Part shown: one piece after another, positions 16,453-26,874 of the stretch
Numbering within the stretch: the first letter of the stretch is position 1
Layout: every line of letters begins with the position of its first letter
Assembly (NCBI GenBank): GCA_020634755.1
Contig: JACKBC010000015.1
Location: forward strand, 77,414 to 141,413
Direction: 5' to 3'
DNA length: 64,000 nucleotides
Source: Caldilineaceae bacterium
GTDB lineage: Bacteria; Chloroflexota; Anaerolineae; Caldilineales; Caldilineaceae
Program-made: the position numbers and the translations under genes
The notes under the pieces: model-generated
What the model saw: only the letters and a program-made list of their open reading frames with translations
Databases searched by the model: none
Told to the model about the DNA's origin: nothing

Positions 16453-18600
16453 CTATTTGACTTTGGGCGACTCTTGTTCGTAGAGATTAACCAGCGGCAC
16501 GATAACGGAAACACGCGTACCGTTCTCGCCATCTGGCCGGGGCGACAAAACCTCAAGCTTGCCGCCCAGCAGCGTGGTGCGCTCGTTCATATTGAGTATA
16601 CCAAAGCTGCCCAGCTCATCATACTTTTCCAGCACGGCATCATAATCAAAGCCGCTGCCATCATCTTCAATGGCCAGAGAGAATTGACCGTTGTCCACAT
16701 GGATGGATAGCCAGATTTCCGTGGCCGCGGCATGTTTGCGCACGTTGTTGACCGCCTCTTGGATAATGCTGAAAATGGCATTGGCCGCTTTGGGAGGAAT
16801 GTCATCGGGGATGTGATTGACGCCCACATTAATCTTCAATTGGGTGGAACGCGTCAACTGGCGGTGATAGGACTCAATGGCCGAGATGAGTCCGCGGCTC
16901 TCCAGCGTAATGGGCCGCAACTCAAAGAGAAGCGTCCGCACCTCACGGTTGGCCTGGCGGCCATATTCTTCCAGGCGGTCGATCTCGTCAAAGACCTTCT
17001 CCATTTGCTGCCGGCTCAACATCTGGCGCACCAAGTCCAAATTCATAATGATCAGGCTCAACATCTGCGCCGTGTTGTCGTGCAGATCGCGCGCAATGCG
17101 GTGGCGCACTTCCTCCTGGGCGCGGATAATGCGTTCTTGTTCCACGCGCAAGTTTTGATAGAGTTCGGCATTGCGCAGCGCAATGGCCGCCTGATGCGCA
17201 AACGTTTGCAGCAGATCGCGCTTTTCTTGCGAGAAAAGCTGGCCGCTCAGTGAATAGACCACAATGATCCCGGTAATGCGGTCGCGGTGCATCAACGGGG
17301 CGGCGGCAATGGCGCTCTGTTGCAACTCGGGCGAAGTGGCCCAAGGAATGGGGTTGCGATAGGTGGCGCGGTCGCCGCGATGGTGCAAGCACCAGTCGCT
17401 AATTTTCTCGTTGAGAAAGACCTGGCGCGGCTGCTCCACCCCCTCGGCGCGATGGCCGGCGCTGGCGCGCAGCTCCAAACGCCGGCTGTTGGGGCGTACC
17501 AATAGCAGTTCACTGCGATCCGCAGACAATATTTCTAGAATGCTGTGCGTAATTTTGTTGAGAATGGCCGAAACGTCCAGCTCGCTGTTGATGGTCTGGC
17601 TCAGTTCGTTGAGCGTGGCCAGCTCGCTTACCTTTTCTTGTTCCCGAGCAAACAGCCGGGCATTCTCCAGCGAAATGGCTACCTGCTGCCCCATGATGGC
17701 CAGCCAGTTTTTGTCTTCGTCGGTAAAGCCAACCTGGTCGGCCTTGTTCAACACTTGCAGCACGCCAATGGTGCGCTCTTTGATGCGCAGCGGTACGCAC
17801 AAAATGCTGCGCGTGTGAAAGCCGGTTTGCGCATCCATGGCAGGGTCATGCAAAACGGAATGCTCTACATCATTTACAATGATTGATGCGCCATTTTGCG
17901 CCACCCACCCCACAATGCCGCGGTCCATGGGCATGCGCTTCTCTTCCAGTTTTTGCGCGGCGCTGCCCTGCGTAATCATAAAGATCAGCTCGCGGTTTTC
18001 AAAATCTATGCGGTATAACGTAGATGCCTCTGCGTTGAGGACGCTGGCGGCCATGTGGGTGGCCTGGTTGAGGACGGTGTGCAGATCGAGCGAACTGGTT
18101 AGATCTTGCGTCACCATGTAGAGCAGATTGGCGCGTTCAAAACGCTCTTGGGCGTCGAGCATATAGCTGGCGCGCAGGGCGTTGCCGGCAAAAAGCTGAA
18201 TCAGATCATATAGAACTGACTGTTCTGCTTTGATAAATCCATCGGGCGGAAAGAGGAAACTCACACAGCCTCTGTGCATCTGTTCCACCATAATGCGCAC
18301 ATGGACAAGCTGGCTGCCGTCGTCTTGGATAAGCCAGGTAACGGGATGTGGTCGCTTATCAATAAATGCGCGCTGCCATTCTTGCAATAAGGGCTCCAAC
18401 TCGGGCGGCCATTCGCCCGCCCGGTAATTATTGTGCTCCAAGATATAAAGCGGTTCTAGTAGAGATAGAGAGACAGCACGCGCTTTAACATGGCGACACA
18501 ATAATTCAACCCCACGTTGCCAGTAGCGGTCAAACAGCCGATCTTCGATCAGGTTATTCAGTTCGCATAATGCGGAAATCAAAGATGGTGAATTTAACAT
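16453..18600 (-). CDS. GAF-domain sensor histidine kinase (HisKA_3 type)
   Basis: The 715-residue cytoplasmic kinase has an N-terminal GAF-like region (1 to about 150), a second GAF (about 170-320) and a third (about 340-490). These are followed by a HisKA_3 dimerisation helix with the H-box RHRIARDLHDNTAQMLS (His near 508) and a HATPase_c domain with AANAIFSIIQEAVNNVRKHA and DDGSGFD. NarL-type response regulators are the usual partners, but none is adjacent. No transmembrane segment is seen, so the signal is likely intracellular. Its stop is 1 base from the tgt start. Confidence 0.92.
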   Translation of the reverse strand: MLNSPSLISALCELNNLIEDRLFDRYWQRGVELLCRHVKARAVSLSLLEPLYILEHNNYRAGEWPPELEPLLQEWQRAFIDKRPHPVTWLIQDDGSQLVHVRIMVEQMHRGCVSFLFPPDGFIKAEQSVLYDLIQLFAGNALRASYMLDAQERFERANLLYMVTQDLTSSLDLHTVLNQATHMAASVLNAEASTLYRIDFENRELIFMITQGSAAQKLEEKRMPMDRGIVGWVAQNGASIIVNDVEHSVLHDPAMDAQTGFHTRSILCVPLRIKERTIGVLQVLNKADQVGFTDEDKNWLAIMGQQVAISLENARLFAREQEKVSELATLNELSQTINSELDVSAILNKITHSILEILSADRSELLLVRPNSRRLELRASAGHRAEGVEQPRQVFLNEKISDWCLHHRGDRATYRNPIPWATSPELQQSAIAAAPLMHRDRITGIIVVYSLSGQLFSQEKRDLLQTFAHQAAIALRNAELYQNLRVEQERIIRAQEEVRHRIARDLHDNTAQMLSLIIMNLDLVRQMLSRQQMEKVFDEIDRLEEYGRQANREVRTLLFELRPITLESRGLISAIESYHRQLTRSTQLKINVGVNHIPDDIPPKAANAIFSIIQEAVNNVRKHAAATEIWLSIHVDNGQFSLAIEDDGSGFDYDAVLEKYDELGSFGILNMNERTTLLGGKLEVLSPRPDGENGTRVSVIVPLVNLYEQESPKVK

Positions 18601-18789
18601 AAGTAAACGATTTGCAGCGCCAATTTTAAGTAAAGTTTATTGTACCTTGCTTGGATAGCTTCGCAAAAAGTTGAGATGATGCGTTGTAAGGTATGCACAG
18701 CGTACGTGGCGCCGATGGAGAATGCCTGGCCGCCGCGCTTATAGGCGGTTTTGGCCCAACAAAAAAAGAGTGAATATAATGAAGACACG

Positions 18790-18866
18790 ACTTACGCAAC
18801 GCCCGCGAATCGCCAAGAGTGCCTAATTGCGCTAACCCGGCAATTTTCCTTGAGGCTTGCGTAAGT
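18790..18866 (-). repeat. TIR element, family 1 (copy C)
   Basis: Terminal ACTTACGCA and TGCGTAAGT enclose 77 bases. Reading the minus strand it matches copies at 26931-27008 and 32199-32276 at both ends (CAAGCCT at the left, GGGCGTTGCGTAAGTCGTG at the right). It lies just beside the left edge of the pseudogene tract. Confidence 0.7.
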
Positions 18867-18879
18867 ATTATATAAAACC

Positions 18880-19330
18880 GTCAGACCAAGGAAGCATGAA
18901 ACTAGTGGGCGAATTCGGTCCGGAAAAAACCTGGAGCGCGGCATTTCTGAAGGTGGATGGTTTTGTGAACCATCAGCGACCCTGTTTTGACGACCAACAT
19001 GGGAAGCGCATTGCCGACGTTTGCCCAGTTGGGTGTAACCAATATTGCAAAATCGTAACTGCTGAAGTCCAGCGGCATTGCGCCAGCTCTGGCCACGAGT
19101 GGTGCTCAATGCTGTAGTCTATGCGCAAAAGCAGCCATTACCTGCAGAGCGGTGTCTATCGGGCGGGCGCCCAGCCACGCAAAACGGCACCGTGGGCTGA
19201 TCATCGCAGTATCTGCATCCCACAGACGCGTTCTGCTGATCGACGACTTTGGCCAGCGGCCAGACCATTTCTGGCTCTGGTAACGTGCACAATGTGGAGT
19301 CACGCTGTCTGGCATTAGGTGCGTCATTGA
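18880..19330 (-). pseudogene. unidentified gene remnant
   Basis: The minus strand shows protein-like segments in switching frames, for example YDFAILVTPNWANVGNALPM and, upstream, PEPEMVWPLAKVVDQQ. The text is not recognisable as a family, but the hydrophobic patterning and the decayed neighbours suggest the remains of a gene. Confidence 0.3.
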
Positions 19331-19429
19331 AACGTCATTTTGAAGGCAGCCGCGCCTGCTTGCCGAAATAAACGATGCCGATTATTAAGCAGCCACGATT
19401 GACATGGATGGGACGCCATTGTGGTGCGA

Positions 19430-21042
19430 GTAGAAAGGGGATGAGATATCCGTTGTTTCTTCGGCTCTGCGGGATCTCGGGGATGCCGCTGACTTTATCT
19501 GCTCTGCCGAGTCGTGCGCTGGAAGTGCCGGGGGCATGGACTGTCGACCTGCTGGGATGCGGTTGAACCATTTATTACTGCCCGCCGGCCTCTTCATTTG
19601 CCCGCCTCTGTTTGGGGATCGCGGCCATAAATGAGCGTTGTATCGCGCGAAACGCTTCAATAAAAATCGGTGAGCTGGTCAGGGCAAAAGCGCCAGAATC
19701 CGGTGTCTTGAAGCAGCCGGGCAGAAGTTCATACTTGCTGGCTGCTCAAATTCAGCATCCTGTAGCGGGCCAAGGCCATGGTGGCCACGCTGCGAAGGCA
19801 GCGTCGATCAAGTTCCACGCTGCATCATGGCCGTCCGCAGATATTGGCGGAAGGTGTCGCGCTTTCGGTGCTGCTGTTTTCATACCAGCCGCGGCTGGTG
19901 TCGTTGTCGCGTGGGTGCCGTGTGGGCCACAAAATTAGGCTTATAGTTGTGGGGCAAATTTGTCGCTACCGTCGCTGCCTAGGCAAATTGCAGAATCTTC
20001 ATACCGGGCAGATTGTGAACTGGTTACGCAGCGCACCATCAGGCGTGATCTCGCCCGGGTCCTCGGCGCTTAATGATCGGTAAATCGCCCAGTTCATAAG
20101 AACGGTCTGGAAAAATCAGCGGCGGGTAGCCCACTGGCCGTTGATGGCCGTTTTCTCATCAACCGGCACCAATGGCAGCGATGGAAGTGATCAATGCGCA
20201 CAATGTCATACAGGCTCAGCACAGCGCCAATCGCTGTAGCCACCAGCGATAACCATTCACGCATAGCCGACCAGCAGTACAGCGGATTGCCCCAAAGCTG
20301 GCCAGTGGCGCTAAAGTATCCGGGCACCCCAGCCGACGGTGGGTTGAAATTAGTCGTCGTAGAACTCGCTGGGATTGGTCAAGCATCGGCGCTATCCATA
20401 ATACCGAAAAATACGGAATGTCGCCAATAGTTTGAATGTCTGCGTTAGCATACGCTTTCGGGCGTGACCACTGCTGGTAAGTGCCACTGATTAAGCTTAT
20501 GTGTATGGATGGCGGCGGCTTGTTTTCCCGCGGCCTGGAGCGCACGCCAGTTTATCAGCTGCGCAATGCCGTATCCCACTGGTTCCGGCACAGCCATTGT
20601 GCATCCTTCAGCGCCATAAACGTAGTCATCCAGCCAGCGCGCTTGGGTCGTGCAAAATTCGGCAAAGGCCGCTTTTGTGCAGTAATGGCTTTTGCCTGTT
20701 TGCGAACCTGCCACCCAGCCAATAATGGCGGCGGCTTCCAGTAGATGGCGCGTAGTAACCCTATCCGTTGGAAACAGGGTTTTTAATTAATGCGTCTTGC
20801 GTTAAGAGACCATTTTCTAGCTCTTCCGGCTAATCAGATAGGGGTTGCCGCTTGGTGAGCTAAAGCTCTGGTATGAGCTGTCACCATATCCCGTAAATTT
20901 AATCTTAACACCACAGGCTGCCGCATGCGCATGAAAGTCGACAATAATATGCCGCCTGGTTAAAAAAGAATAATAATGCCATATATTTGTGTAATGAAGT
21001 TGGATGCGGCAGAATGCCGCGCACTTTGCGTTGTGGGTTCAT
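19430..21042 (-). pseudogene. malQ: 4-alpha-glucanotransferase remnant (malQ-like), frame-broken
   Basis: MalQ (GH77) transfers alpha-1,4-glucan chains. Piecewise translation from the ATG at 21042 gives MNPQRK and GILPHPTSL, then GYGDSSYQSFSSPSGNP, GDIPYFSV, YFSATGQLWGNPLY, LYDIVRIDHF, EDPGEITPDGA, DNDTSRGWYENSS and FRAIQRSFMAAIP. These are the GH77 landmarks in the right order. They fall in different frames, separated by many small indels and some missing words, so no intact product can be made. The total length is near that of a normal gene (about 500 codons). Confidence 0.8.
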
Positions 21043-21194
21043 GGTGAGCCTAATCAATAGCGAGCTTGATGGTAGCGAGTTAATAGACCAGTAGTCGGCC
21101 AAAGCGAAAATGTCGAACAGGAAAGTGAGGTTTTGGCCCAAAACTTCCTTTCTTATCAGCAAACGTTGGTGTCTACTCGCGAGATGAGTGGCCT

Positions 21195-21347
21195 TCTAAT
21201 GATAGTGTGTCTAATAAGTTGCAATATCATTAGGTAAGGCCGCTTCCAGTGCGACGCACGTATGCCGCGAATACTTGGACAAATGGCGCACACCATGCGA
21301 CACGCACCTTCGCTCACTTACTGACATTGTCTAATAAGTTTACAATG
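21195..21347. repeat. repeated GTCTAATAAGTT motif and inverted repeat
   Basis: GTCTAATAAGTT with a nearby CAAT occurs at 21209-21225 and again at 21329-21345. The first copy is flanked by CTAATGATA/TATCATTAG inverted arms (21196-21204 and 21225-21233). This may be the old control region of the malQ remnant. Confidence 0.35.
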
Positions 21348-21349
21348 GT

Positions 21350-21960
21350 GTGTGCGGCATAAGGCCCAAACAAGCAGCGCCATGCAAGATGAATCCAATG
21401 ATTCCCAACCGGTGCGCATGCTCTTGTTCCAGCGGCAGGCGTTGAGCTGACCAGCGTGGGGCAGCTATTGAGGCAGCCTGGGGCGAAAGATTGATGCCGA
21501 TGATGATGACCATGTTTTGTAAAATGGCTGACCCCATGATAAGAGTATCGCGGTATTTTTAAAAGTAGACGGTGGTGGCGCCAAACGGTCCCAAAGACTG
21601 GCGCGCCAGGCCCACGCCGATGGATTGGGGCTAAATAGCTGGCAAGCTGCCCGCGAGCCTGCCAGCAGTAGATGGCCGTAAGCGCCAGTGACCAAAGTAA
21701 CTTCGCCGCATGGGGCCCAATGCATAGAGTGCGCGCCACAGATTAAAAACAGGTGGATGGCAATCAAAAAGCTGTAGCCGTAAAACCATTCCTGGCCGTG
21801 GCAATCAAAGCGTTGATCTTCATGCCAAAAGTTGCGCTTGCACCGGCCATCTTCCGGTCCATCCACGCCATATTGAAACCAGCCGTATAGAATCATGGCC
21901 ACGAAACAGCCAGTTGGTACCCAGCAAAGGCGTATGTCAGCGTGGGGGGCGCTAATTTAA
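21350..21960 (-). pseudogene. membrane protein remnant, family not identified
   Basis: Segments such as YGWFQYGVDGPEDGRC, DCHGQEWFYGYSFLIAIHLF, EVTLVTGAYGHLLL and LGIIGFILHGAACLGLMPH suggest a small protein with four or so hydrophobic helices. They switch frame repeatedly. I do not recognise the family. Confidence 0.45.
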
Positions 21961-22108
21961 GTAAAGCGGCCCATCTGGGGCGGGCTATATGGCGCGGTAA
22001 TGGCGCATTGTCATGGGGATGCGTTTCCCTGGAGGGCGTCGTCCACAGCATCGAATCGCCCGGCAAGCGCGTTCTTACAGAGAACGGTGGGTTGAGAAAT
22101 CGTTCAGT

Positions 22109-22797
22109 TCATTCATGGGGGCTGAAAATTTCCACCAGCTTGCGTCCGCGACACTTTTCGGCTTTGACAATGCTTTCAAATCCGGCCGTCTCTTCCTGCC
22201 GGTTCAAGCGATTCACCACGGCAGTCCGAACTCTTGCAGGCGCTTCGTTGCCGGCGGGCCGTGGCAATGCGGTACGAGCTGCCCTTCCGGCTCGGTTTTT
22301 TTGCGTTCGCGCAGCCGACGCACCAGCTCTTCTTCACTTTCGGCGTTGAGAAAAATGGTCACCACATTGGGGATCAGCTTTTGCGGATGGTAGCGCGCCT
22401 GTACGTCAATGCGGTCCATCTTTGCCGCTGGCCAGCACATACGCACCTGCTGTTTGGGAATGCCTTTGTAATCACCGTAGACCGGCATGTTCCAGCAGCT
22501 CCTCCTGCCATCATCATCTCGGCAAATTCGCCAATAGAGACAAGTGGTAATCCACGCCGTCAGTTTCTCAGGGCAGATAGATGATGGCGGTGCTCGATAC
22601 AATAAATGAAACGGATGGTCCGGACCGCCAGGCCAGTTGAGCGTTTCATCTTTGCCTCCCGCTGGGACCGGGGTGATCAGCGGCGGCAGGCATTCGGTGT
22701 TCGCCTGGCGCTTCTTAATGTCCCCATCTTCGCTGCTCTTCTTTGCGTTTATCGTCACTGTTTTTTGCTCCTGCTCAACGGATTTCTGTATAATCAT
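22109..22797 (-). pseudogene. gmk: guanylate kinase remnant, frame-broken
   Basis: Gmk phosphorylates GMP to GDP and is normally essential. In order the minus strand gives a damaged P-loop region (PVPAGGKDETLN), VYGDYKGIPKQQVR, KLIPNVVTIFLNAESEEELV, RRLRERK and TEPEGQL, then in another frame VNRLNRQEETAGFESIVKAE and KCRGRKLVEIFSPHE with a stop at 22109-22111. The words are well conserved but several frame shifts separate them. A working copy must exist elsewhere, or the base calls here are wrong. Confidence 0.83.
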
Positions 22798-22899
22798 CCG
22801 ATAAGAATATACGCCTTTGCGTGCATCCGCAAAAATAACCGTGCAGTTCAGAACCTATTCGTTTAGAACACTGATAGCCGATAATCTGGTTTTAGCGAT

Positions 22900-23320
22900 A
22901 GCGTTCTATATTTAGAATAAATATGCAATTGCCGTGTTTCTGCGCAACTGTCGAAAACAGGTGAGTGTTTTTCTTCCGCACCATGAGTGCGGCGCGATAA
23001 ACGCCCTCTGCCCAGAGTGCGCATAGCGCCGACACCGACGGAGCCGCATTAGCGTGCTTAAATCCTGACGACGCGGCCGCATAGGACGGCAGCCGATCCG
23101 GGCGTATTGGCCAGGCTGGGCATGGTCGTGCGCTGGCTTTTATGCGCCCGCAGGCGACAAAATGGGCGAACCATGGATGCCGAGATGGACGAAATGAATT
23201 GGGACGGTTAGAAGCGGGGCGAAATTGAAGTCTTTGCCGGATGTGGAGATGCGGCCAGTGAGGATGCCAGCGGCGGTAAGATTATGGCTTGGTTTTTATC
23301 GGGTGCGTGCGCCTTGGCGC
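22900..23320 (-). pseudogene. possible DUF4097-like remnant
   Basis: Downstream of the anti-sigma-like remnant, fragments such as TGRISTSGKDFNFAP recall the repetitive beta-strand words of DUF4097-type proteins, which often follow sigma/anti-sigma pairs. The match is short and the rest is unreadable. Confidence 0.25.
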
Positions 23321-23329
23321 GAGTACGCC

Positions 23330-23778
23330 GATGGTCATGGCTACAATATCAGCGCCCCAGAATGCCCACGGTGATGAAACCCGCGAGACGTAGCCAGGAT
23401 GGCGAGGCAAATATTTGCATAATGCCGACCATGGCCCCCAAGCCATGCGTTCGTGGTCATTGTCTATATAGTTTCATCAGGTTGCCACTGCGGCGTTGCG
23501 TGGCGTCCAGCCGTTGATCGAAGAGCCGACTGAGCTGCTGTGGCGCTGCCAAGAGAACCAATATTTTCTGCCTGATTGCTTGGCTTTTTTTCTAAGGCGT
23601 TTAGACGCTGATAATAGTCAGCCACCAGCTGGCCGCAACTCATCTCTATGCCCCAATACTTCTTGGCGAATGGCCTCGGCTTGCGTTTGAGACAATTGCC
23701 GCGCACCCCAGTTGGCCAGCAATTCGTAAACTGTGGTCAATTTCCGGTGGCAAAGTTTCTAAAACGGTCGAGATTCAT
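23330..23778 (-). pseudogene. anti-sigma-factor-like remnant
   Basis: From the ATG at 23778, frames read together give MNLDRF, then PEIDHSL, LLANWGARQLSQTQAEAIRQ and EVLGHRDELRP. A membrane-helix-like stretch (SPSWLRLAGFITVGILGA) follows across a frame shift. The gene directly follows the ECF sigma remnant, which is the standard place for its anti-sigma factor. Family assignment rests mostly on that context. Confidence 0.45.
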
Positions 23779-23831
23779 TGTATTTCACCCATAGTTCTAA
23801 ATTATAGTCGAACGTGCTGAAAGGCCGCAAA

Positions 23832-24460
23832 CCTATACAAACGCCATTTCTTTGGCCAGCTGTTTGCGCGCCATAATTGACGCACGGTGCCCGCTGGTCG
23901 CTGGCACCTGACCGATTTCGCTGCTGTTTCATTTCGCCCAGCACCTGCGCCCGACAGCACGGTGCGCAACTCTTCCGGCAGGCGCTGGATGGCTGATCCA
24001 GTTGCTGCATCTGTTCTTGTTGGGCCATCTCTTCATGGGGCGTGCGGGCTGCGGTTGAAACGACGTACAATTCATGCTGCAATTGCTGGTCAATGGTAGA
24101 GCCGGGTGGCCTACTTGCGATAGTAATCGGTGAGCAAGTTTTTGGCAATGGAAAGAGCCAGTAGCGATGCTGTCTCTGCCATGCTACCAGCCGTGAACGT
24201 GCCGCTGACCGCACAGGTCTCTTACGGCAGCTCCGGGGTCAGTTCGCGATCGCCGGTGCGCCCAAAGAATGAGCATGCTGGCGATTGGCGATAGCGTCAT
24301 AGACGTCATTGAAAGCGCTTCTTGGGTTCGTCATCATGCATGGTGATTCTTGGCTCGTCATGGCTTCCTCAAACCGCGTGGGGAATTTTGTGAACCTTCG
24401 CCGGTGTTTGCGGTACTTGAAGCCACAGGCTGAAGTCTGCGTCTGCTGAAACCTGCTCAA
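23832..24460 (-). pseudogene. ECF sigma factor remnant
   Basis: Sigma-70 region 2 words (SIAKNLLTDYYRK), a linker (PPGSTIDQQLQHELYVV), and region 4 words (RLPEELRTVLS, LGEMKQQ, PAGTVRQLWRA, LAKEMAFV with a TAG at 23832) appear in order on the minus strand, in at least three frames. ECF sigma factors direct polymerase to stress or envelope promoters. The original product would have been about 190-200 residues. Confidence 0.75.
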
Positions 24461-24496
24461 GCAAACTGTTTCTACCCGCCCTACGCTGCACCGACC

Positions 24497-25436
24497 CTAT
24501 TCCTTGTCGTCATCCTCATCTGCGCCAAGCCACGTTGATCATACCATTTTTCCACCGTCAACACCTGGAGCAGGGGGCACCCCACTTCTTTGGGACCGGA
24601 CAGAATGCCGTTCAGCACGATTTCCGTCACTGGCACAAGAGAGTTCGATGGTGACATCGGCTCAATATCGACAACGCCATTGATAGTGTGAAACGAATCG
24701 GGCAGATATTCAAAGAGGCGGCGCCAAAGCTATCGTACCATTACGACAAAACGAAACGCCCGTATACCAAACCGGCCCGCTACGTTGAGATAAGTTGCTC
24801 CAGCCAATCCCTGGCTCGTCCGCAGGGGCAAAAGCTGACCTGCCACCACCACCTGCCGGTAGCCTACTTTTCGCTACCTCGGTTGTAATAAAAAGTTTGG
24901 CCAGCCACCAGCAAAATGTCCGATTCATTGCCGCCGCATTGGCCAGCATCGCCATCTAAACGTGCGCGGGTAATGCGCACCTGTTTGGCGAAATGAACCG
25001 TGGGCCATTGAGATCGCGAATGGCGGGCCAAAAGCGCTCGCTCCCTTCCAGCGCCAGAATGGGACGTGATAATGATCTGGGTGTTGTTTACTGGGGCGGG
25101 CGTTGTAAAAATCAATAGTCCATTGTTGACTACGCATATATATTAAGGACATCGCTTTCGGCAGAAGGCGTCACCACCCAGTTGCAGCGGATCGTTTATG
25201 ACTTTGGCGCGCACGTTTTCGCCTCAGGGATGGGAATAATCAAACCACGTTTTGCAATGGAAGCGGTCATCAGCTTGCTGTGCAGCGATTCGGCAATCAA
25301 AAATCGTAGCCACGTTTTGATGCTGCTGATTTAATCCAGCTCTTCAGCGCTCTTCATGGTGGACAAGTCCGAGCAGACCACATTTTTGAGTTAGCAGGCT
25401 TCATCTTCATTTAATGGTTGTTGCTTGGTCGCTCAT
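24497..25436 (-). pseudogene. unidentified gene remnant with intact start region
   Basis: A good Shine-Dalgarno (AAGGAGA) precedes the ATG at 25436, and the frame opens MSDQATTI before an extra A shifts it. Later words include DLSTMKSAEELD, INSSIKTWLRFLIAESLHSK, LMTASIAKRGLIIPIPE, NDPLQLGGDAF, MRSQQWTIDFYNARP and an acidic end DEDDDKE with a TAG at 24497. It looks like a genuine gene of roughly 310 codons broken by small indels. No family recognised. Confidence 0.5.
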
Positions 25437-25712
25437 TGGTATGTCTCCTTTTTGAAATTGAGATTAAAGATCTATTTATGATTGAATTTACTGTTTATGC
25501 ATATCTTTGTCGTGTTTCCAGCTTTGGCGCCAGTGCTTTACCAGAAGCCATTAGATGCGCCAACACACCAGGCCATGTGGAGCGAGTTTATTGCTGTTGG
25601 CACAATTACTTTCCCCTATATTGTGCAGCCGCCTGCTCAGCTTCATGCTGCTTGGCTTGGACGAAGGATATAATGTACTAAGAGGATTGGTAAACATTGC
25701 TCCTTTCAAATC

Positions 25713-25800
25713 TCAGCGCCCCGCAACGCTGTTGGCCAGATCGGCGTCGGTCTGGTTTGTCGAATCCGATTCTATTGCCTGCGCTTGCGATCTACTGAAT
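25713..25800 (-). repeat. 88-bp element, family 3 (copy 3e)
   Basis: The minus strand reads TTCAGTAGATCGCAAGCG, then TCGGATTCGACAAACC, AGACCGACGCCGATCTGG and CCAACAGCGTTGCGG. It matches the other copies along its length, but the terminal hairpin is disrupted (ACAGCG against CGGGGC). It points toward the first gene of the decayed minus-strand tract. Confidence 0.6.
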
Positions 25801-25875
25801 CTACATTCTCACTTGCGTTCTCAAACTGCCTTTGCACTTAATAAAACGGATGAGTGGGCAAAGTGTTGGCGGAAA

Positions 25876-25899
25876 ACAAAAAGCCGACGCAAAGTCGGC
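25876..25899 (-). terminator. rho-independent terminator of the NUDIX gene
   Basis: On the minus strand GCCGAC-TTTGC-GTCGGC is followed by TTTTTGTTTT. The stem is perfect over 6 bp and lies 75 bases past the NUDIX stop codon. Confidence 0.7.
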
Positions 25900-25974
25900 C
25901 ATTTTCGTTGATTTGGGGAGAATTCTTTGGGGCACATGCCCAGAGGAGGCGTGAGGGCAAGACGCGCACCATGA

Positions 25975-26619
25975 TTATGGTTCGCGGTCAAAATAGGCGG
26001 AGGTCTGTGGCTTCGCCTGCCAGGCCAGCGCAAACCGAATCCGTTTTTCATGGCCGGGCGATAGGGCATTCCATGGCATTTCTGTTGGGGCAAACCAGCG
26101 CACATCCAGCGTTTCGTGGCTGAGCGTGGGCGCGCCGCCCACTGGCTGCGCCGCAAAAAGCAAGTGATAGAGATGACGGCTGGTAAGCGTGCCGCTGAAA
26201 CGGCTGTCAAAAATGCCGATCAAATCAGTCACTTCCACCGTGTATCCAGTCTCTTCCAGCACTTCACGGGCGCCGCCGGCCGCCGGCAGTTCGTTCACCT
26301 CACAGCCGCCACCGGGTATGGCCCACAGCTGGTCATCGGCGCGCTGCATGAGCAGCAGCCGGCCTTCGGCATCGAACACGGCTGTATCCACCACGGCCAG
26401 CGGCGTCACCGTTACCAGATCGTCAAAAAAGAGGCGCTCCAACTCGGCCAGATCGCGCGTTTCCACCAAGCCAAGCAGGCGAGCGGCCAGCCGCATAACC
26501 TTTTCGTTGCGCTCCACTTGATAGGGATTTTCGGCATAGTAGCGGCCCACCGTGCCCAGCGAACGCAGTTCGTTGGCAATTTGGATAACTTCGGCGGTGA
26601 CGTCGTTGAAGGGGGACAT
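25975..26619 (-). CDS. NUDIX hydrolase
   Basis: The protein has a helical Nudix-associated N-terminal domain (VTAEVIQIANELRSLGTVGR, ENPYQVERNEKVMRLAARLL) followed by the Nudix fold. Its box reads GGGCEVNELPAAGGAREVLE then ETGY, close to G-x5-E-x7-REUxEE but with Ala-Gly-Gly in place of parts of the spacer. Such proteins hydrolyse ADP-ribose or related nucleoside diphosphate derivatives. The ATG at 26619 has a GGAG upstream and fits the family start; an extension to 26793 adds an unrelated stretch and is rejected. Confidence 0.85.
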   Translation of the reverse strand: MSPFNDVTAEVIQIANELRSLGTVGRYYAENPYQVERNEKVMRLAARLLGLVETRDLAELERLFFDDLVTVTPLAVVDTAVFDAEGRLLLMQRADDQLWAIPGGGCEVNELPAAGGAREVLEETGYTVEVTDLIGIFDSRFSGTLTSRHLYHLLFAAQPVGGAPTLSHETLDVRWFAPTEMPWNALSPGHEKRIRFALAWQAKPQTSAYFDREP

Positions 26620-26737
26620 GGTGTGGCTCCGTTTGTGGTAAAGTTTCCGCGTGGCAACGTGGCAAGCGGCCGAGGATAAACCAACGCCGACAAGGAAGAG
26701 ATACGCATAGGCGTTACGCGCTTCAGTGCTGCTCAGG

Positions 26738-26770
26738 AAAAGTTCGACTTCTGTCAGAAGTCGAACTTTT
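26738..26770. repeat. perfect 16-bp-arm palindrome
   Basis: AAAAGTTCGACTTCTG and its exact inverted copy are separated by a single T. It is REP-like, or a strong bidirectional hairpin. It lies upstream of the NUDIX start. Confidence 0.75.
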
Positions 26771-26874
26771 GGGTCAACTGCGTAACTTCTCACTCATATG
26801 AAATCAATCAATATCACTTCTTTGTCAGAGGATTGCTTGATGTTAAACTGGTACAAACGATATTCCCAGTTAGG

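Larger units (their letters stand above)
25437..25974. other. gene-free interval right of the pseudogene tract
   Basis: About 540 bases without a supportable gene. It contains the family 3 copy at 25713-25800 and the terminator hairpin at 25876-25899. Nothing else stands out. Confidence 0.5.

Noticed and set aside
18857..19117. 86-codon plus-strand frame at the left of the decayed tract
   Set aside because: No family features or ribosome site; the minus strand carries the more protein-like text here.
22213..22797. intact 194-codon minus-strand gene
   Set aside because: It is only one frame through the gmk remnant; required guanylate kinase words lie in other frames beyond its ends.
25975..26793. 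longer NUDIX start at 26793
   Set aside because: The extra 58 residues run through the 26738-26770 palindrome and lack family residues; ATG 26619 has a ribosome site and fits the Nudix N-terminal domain.
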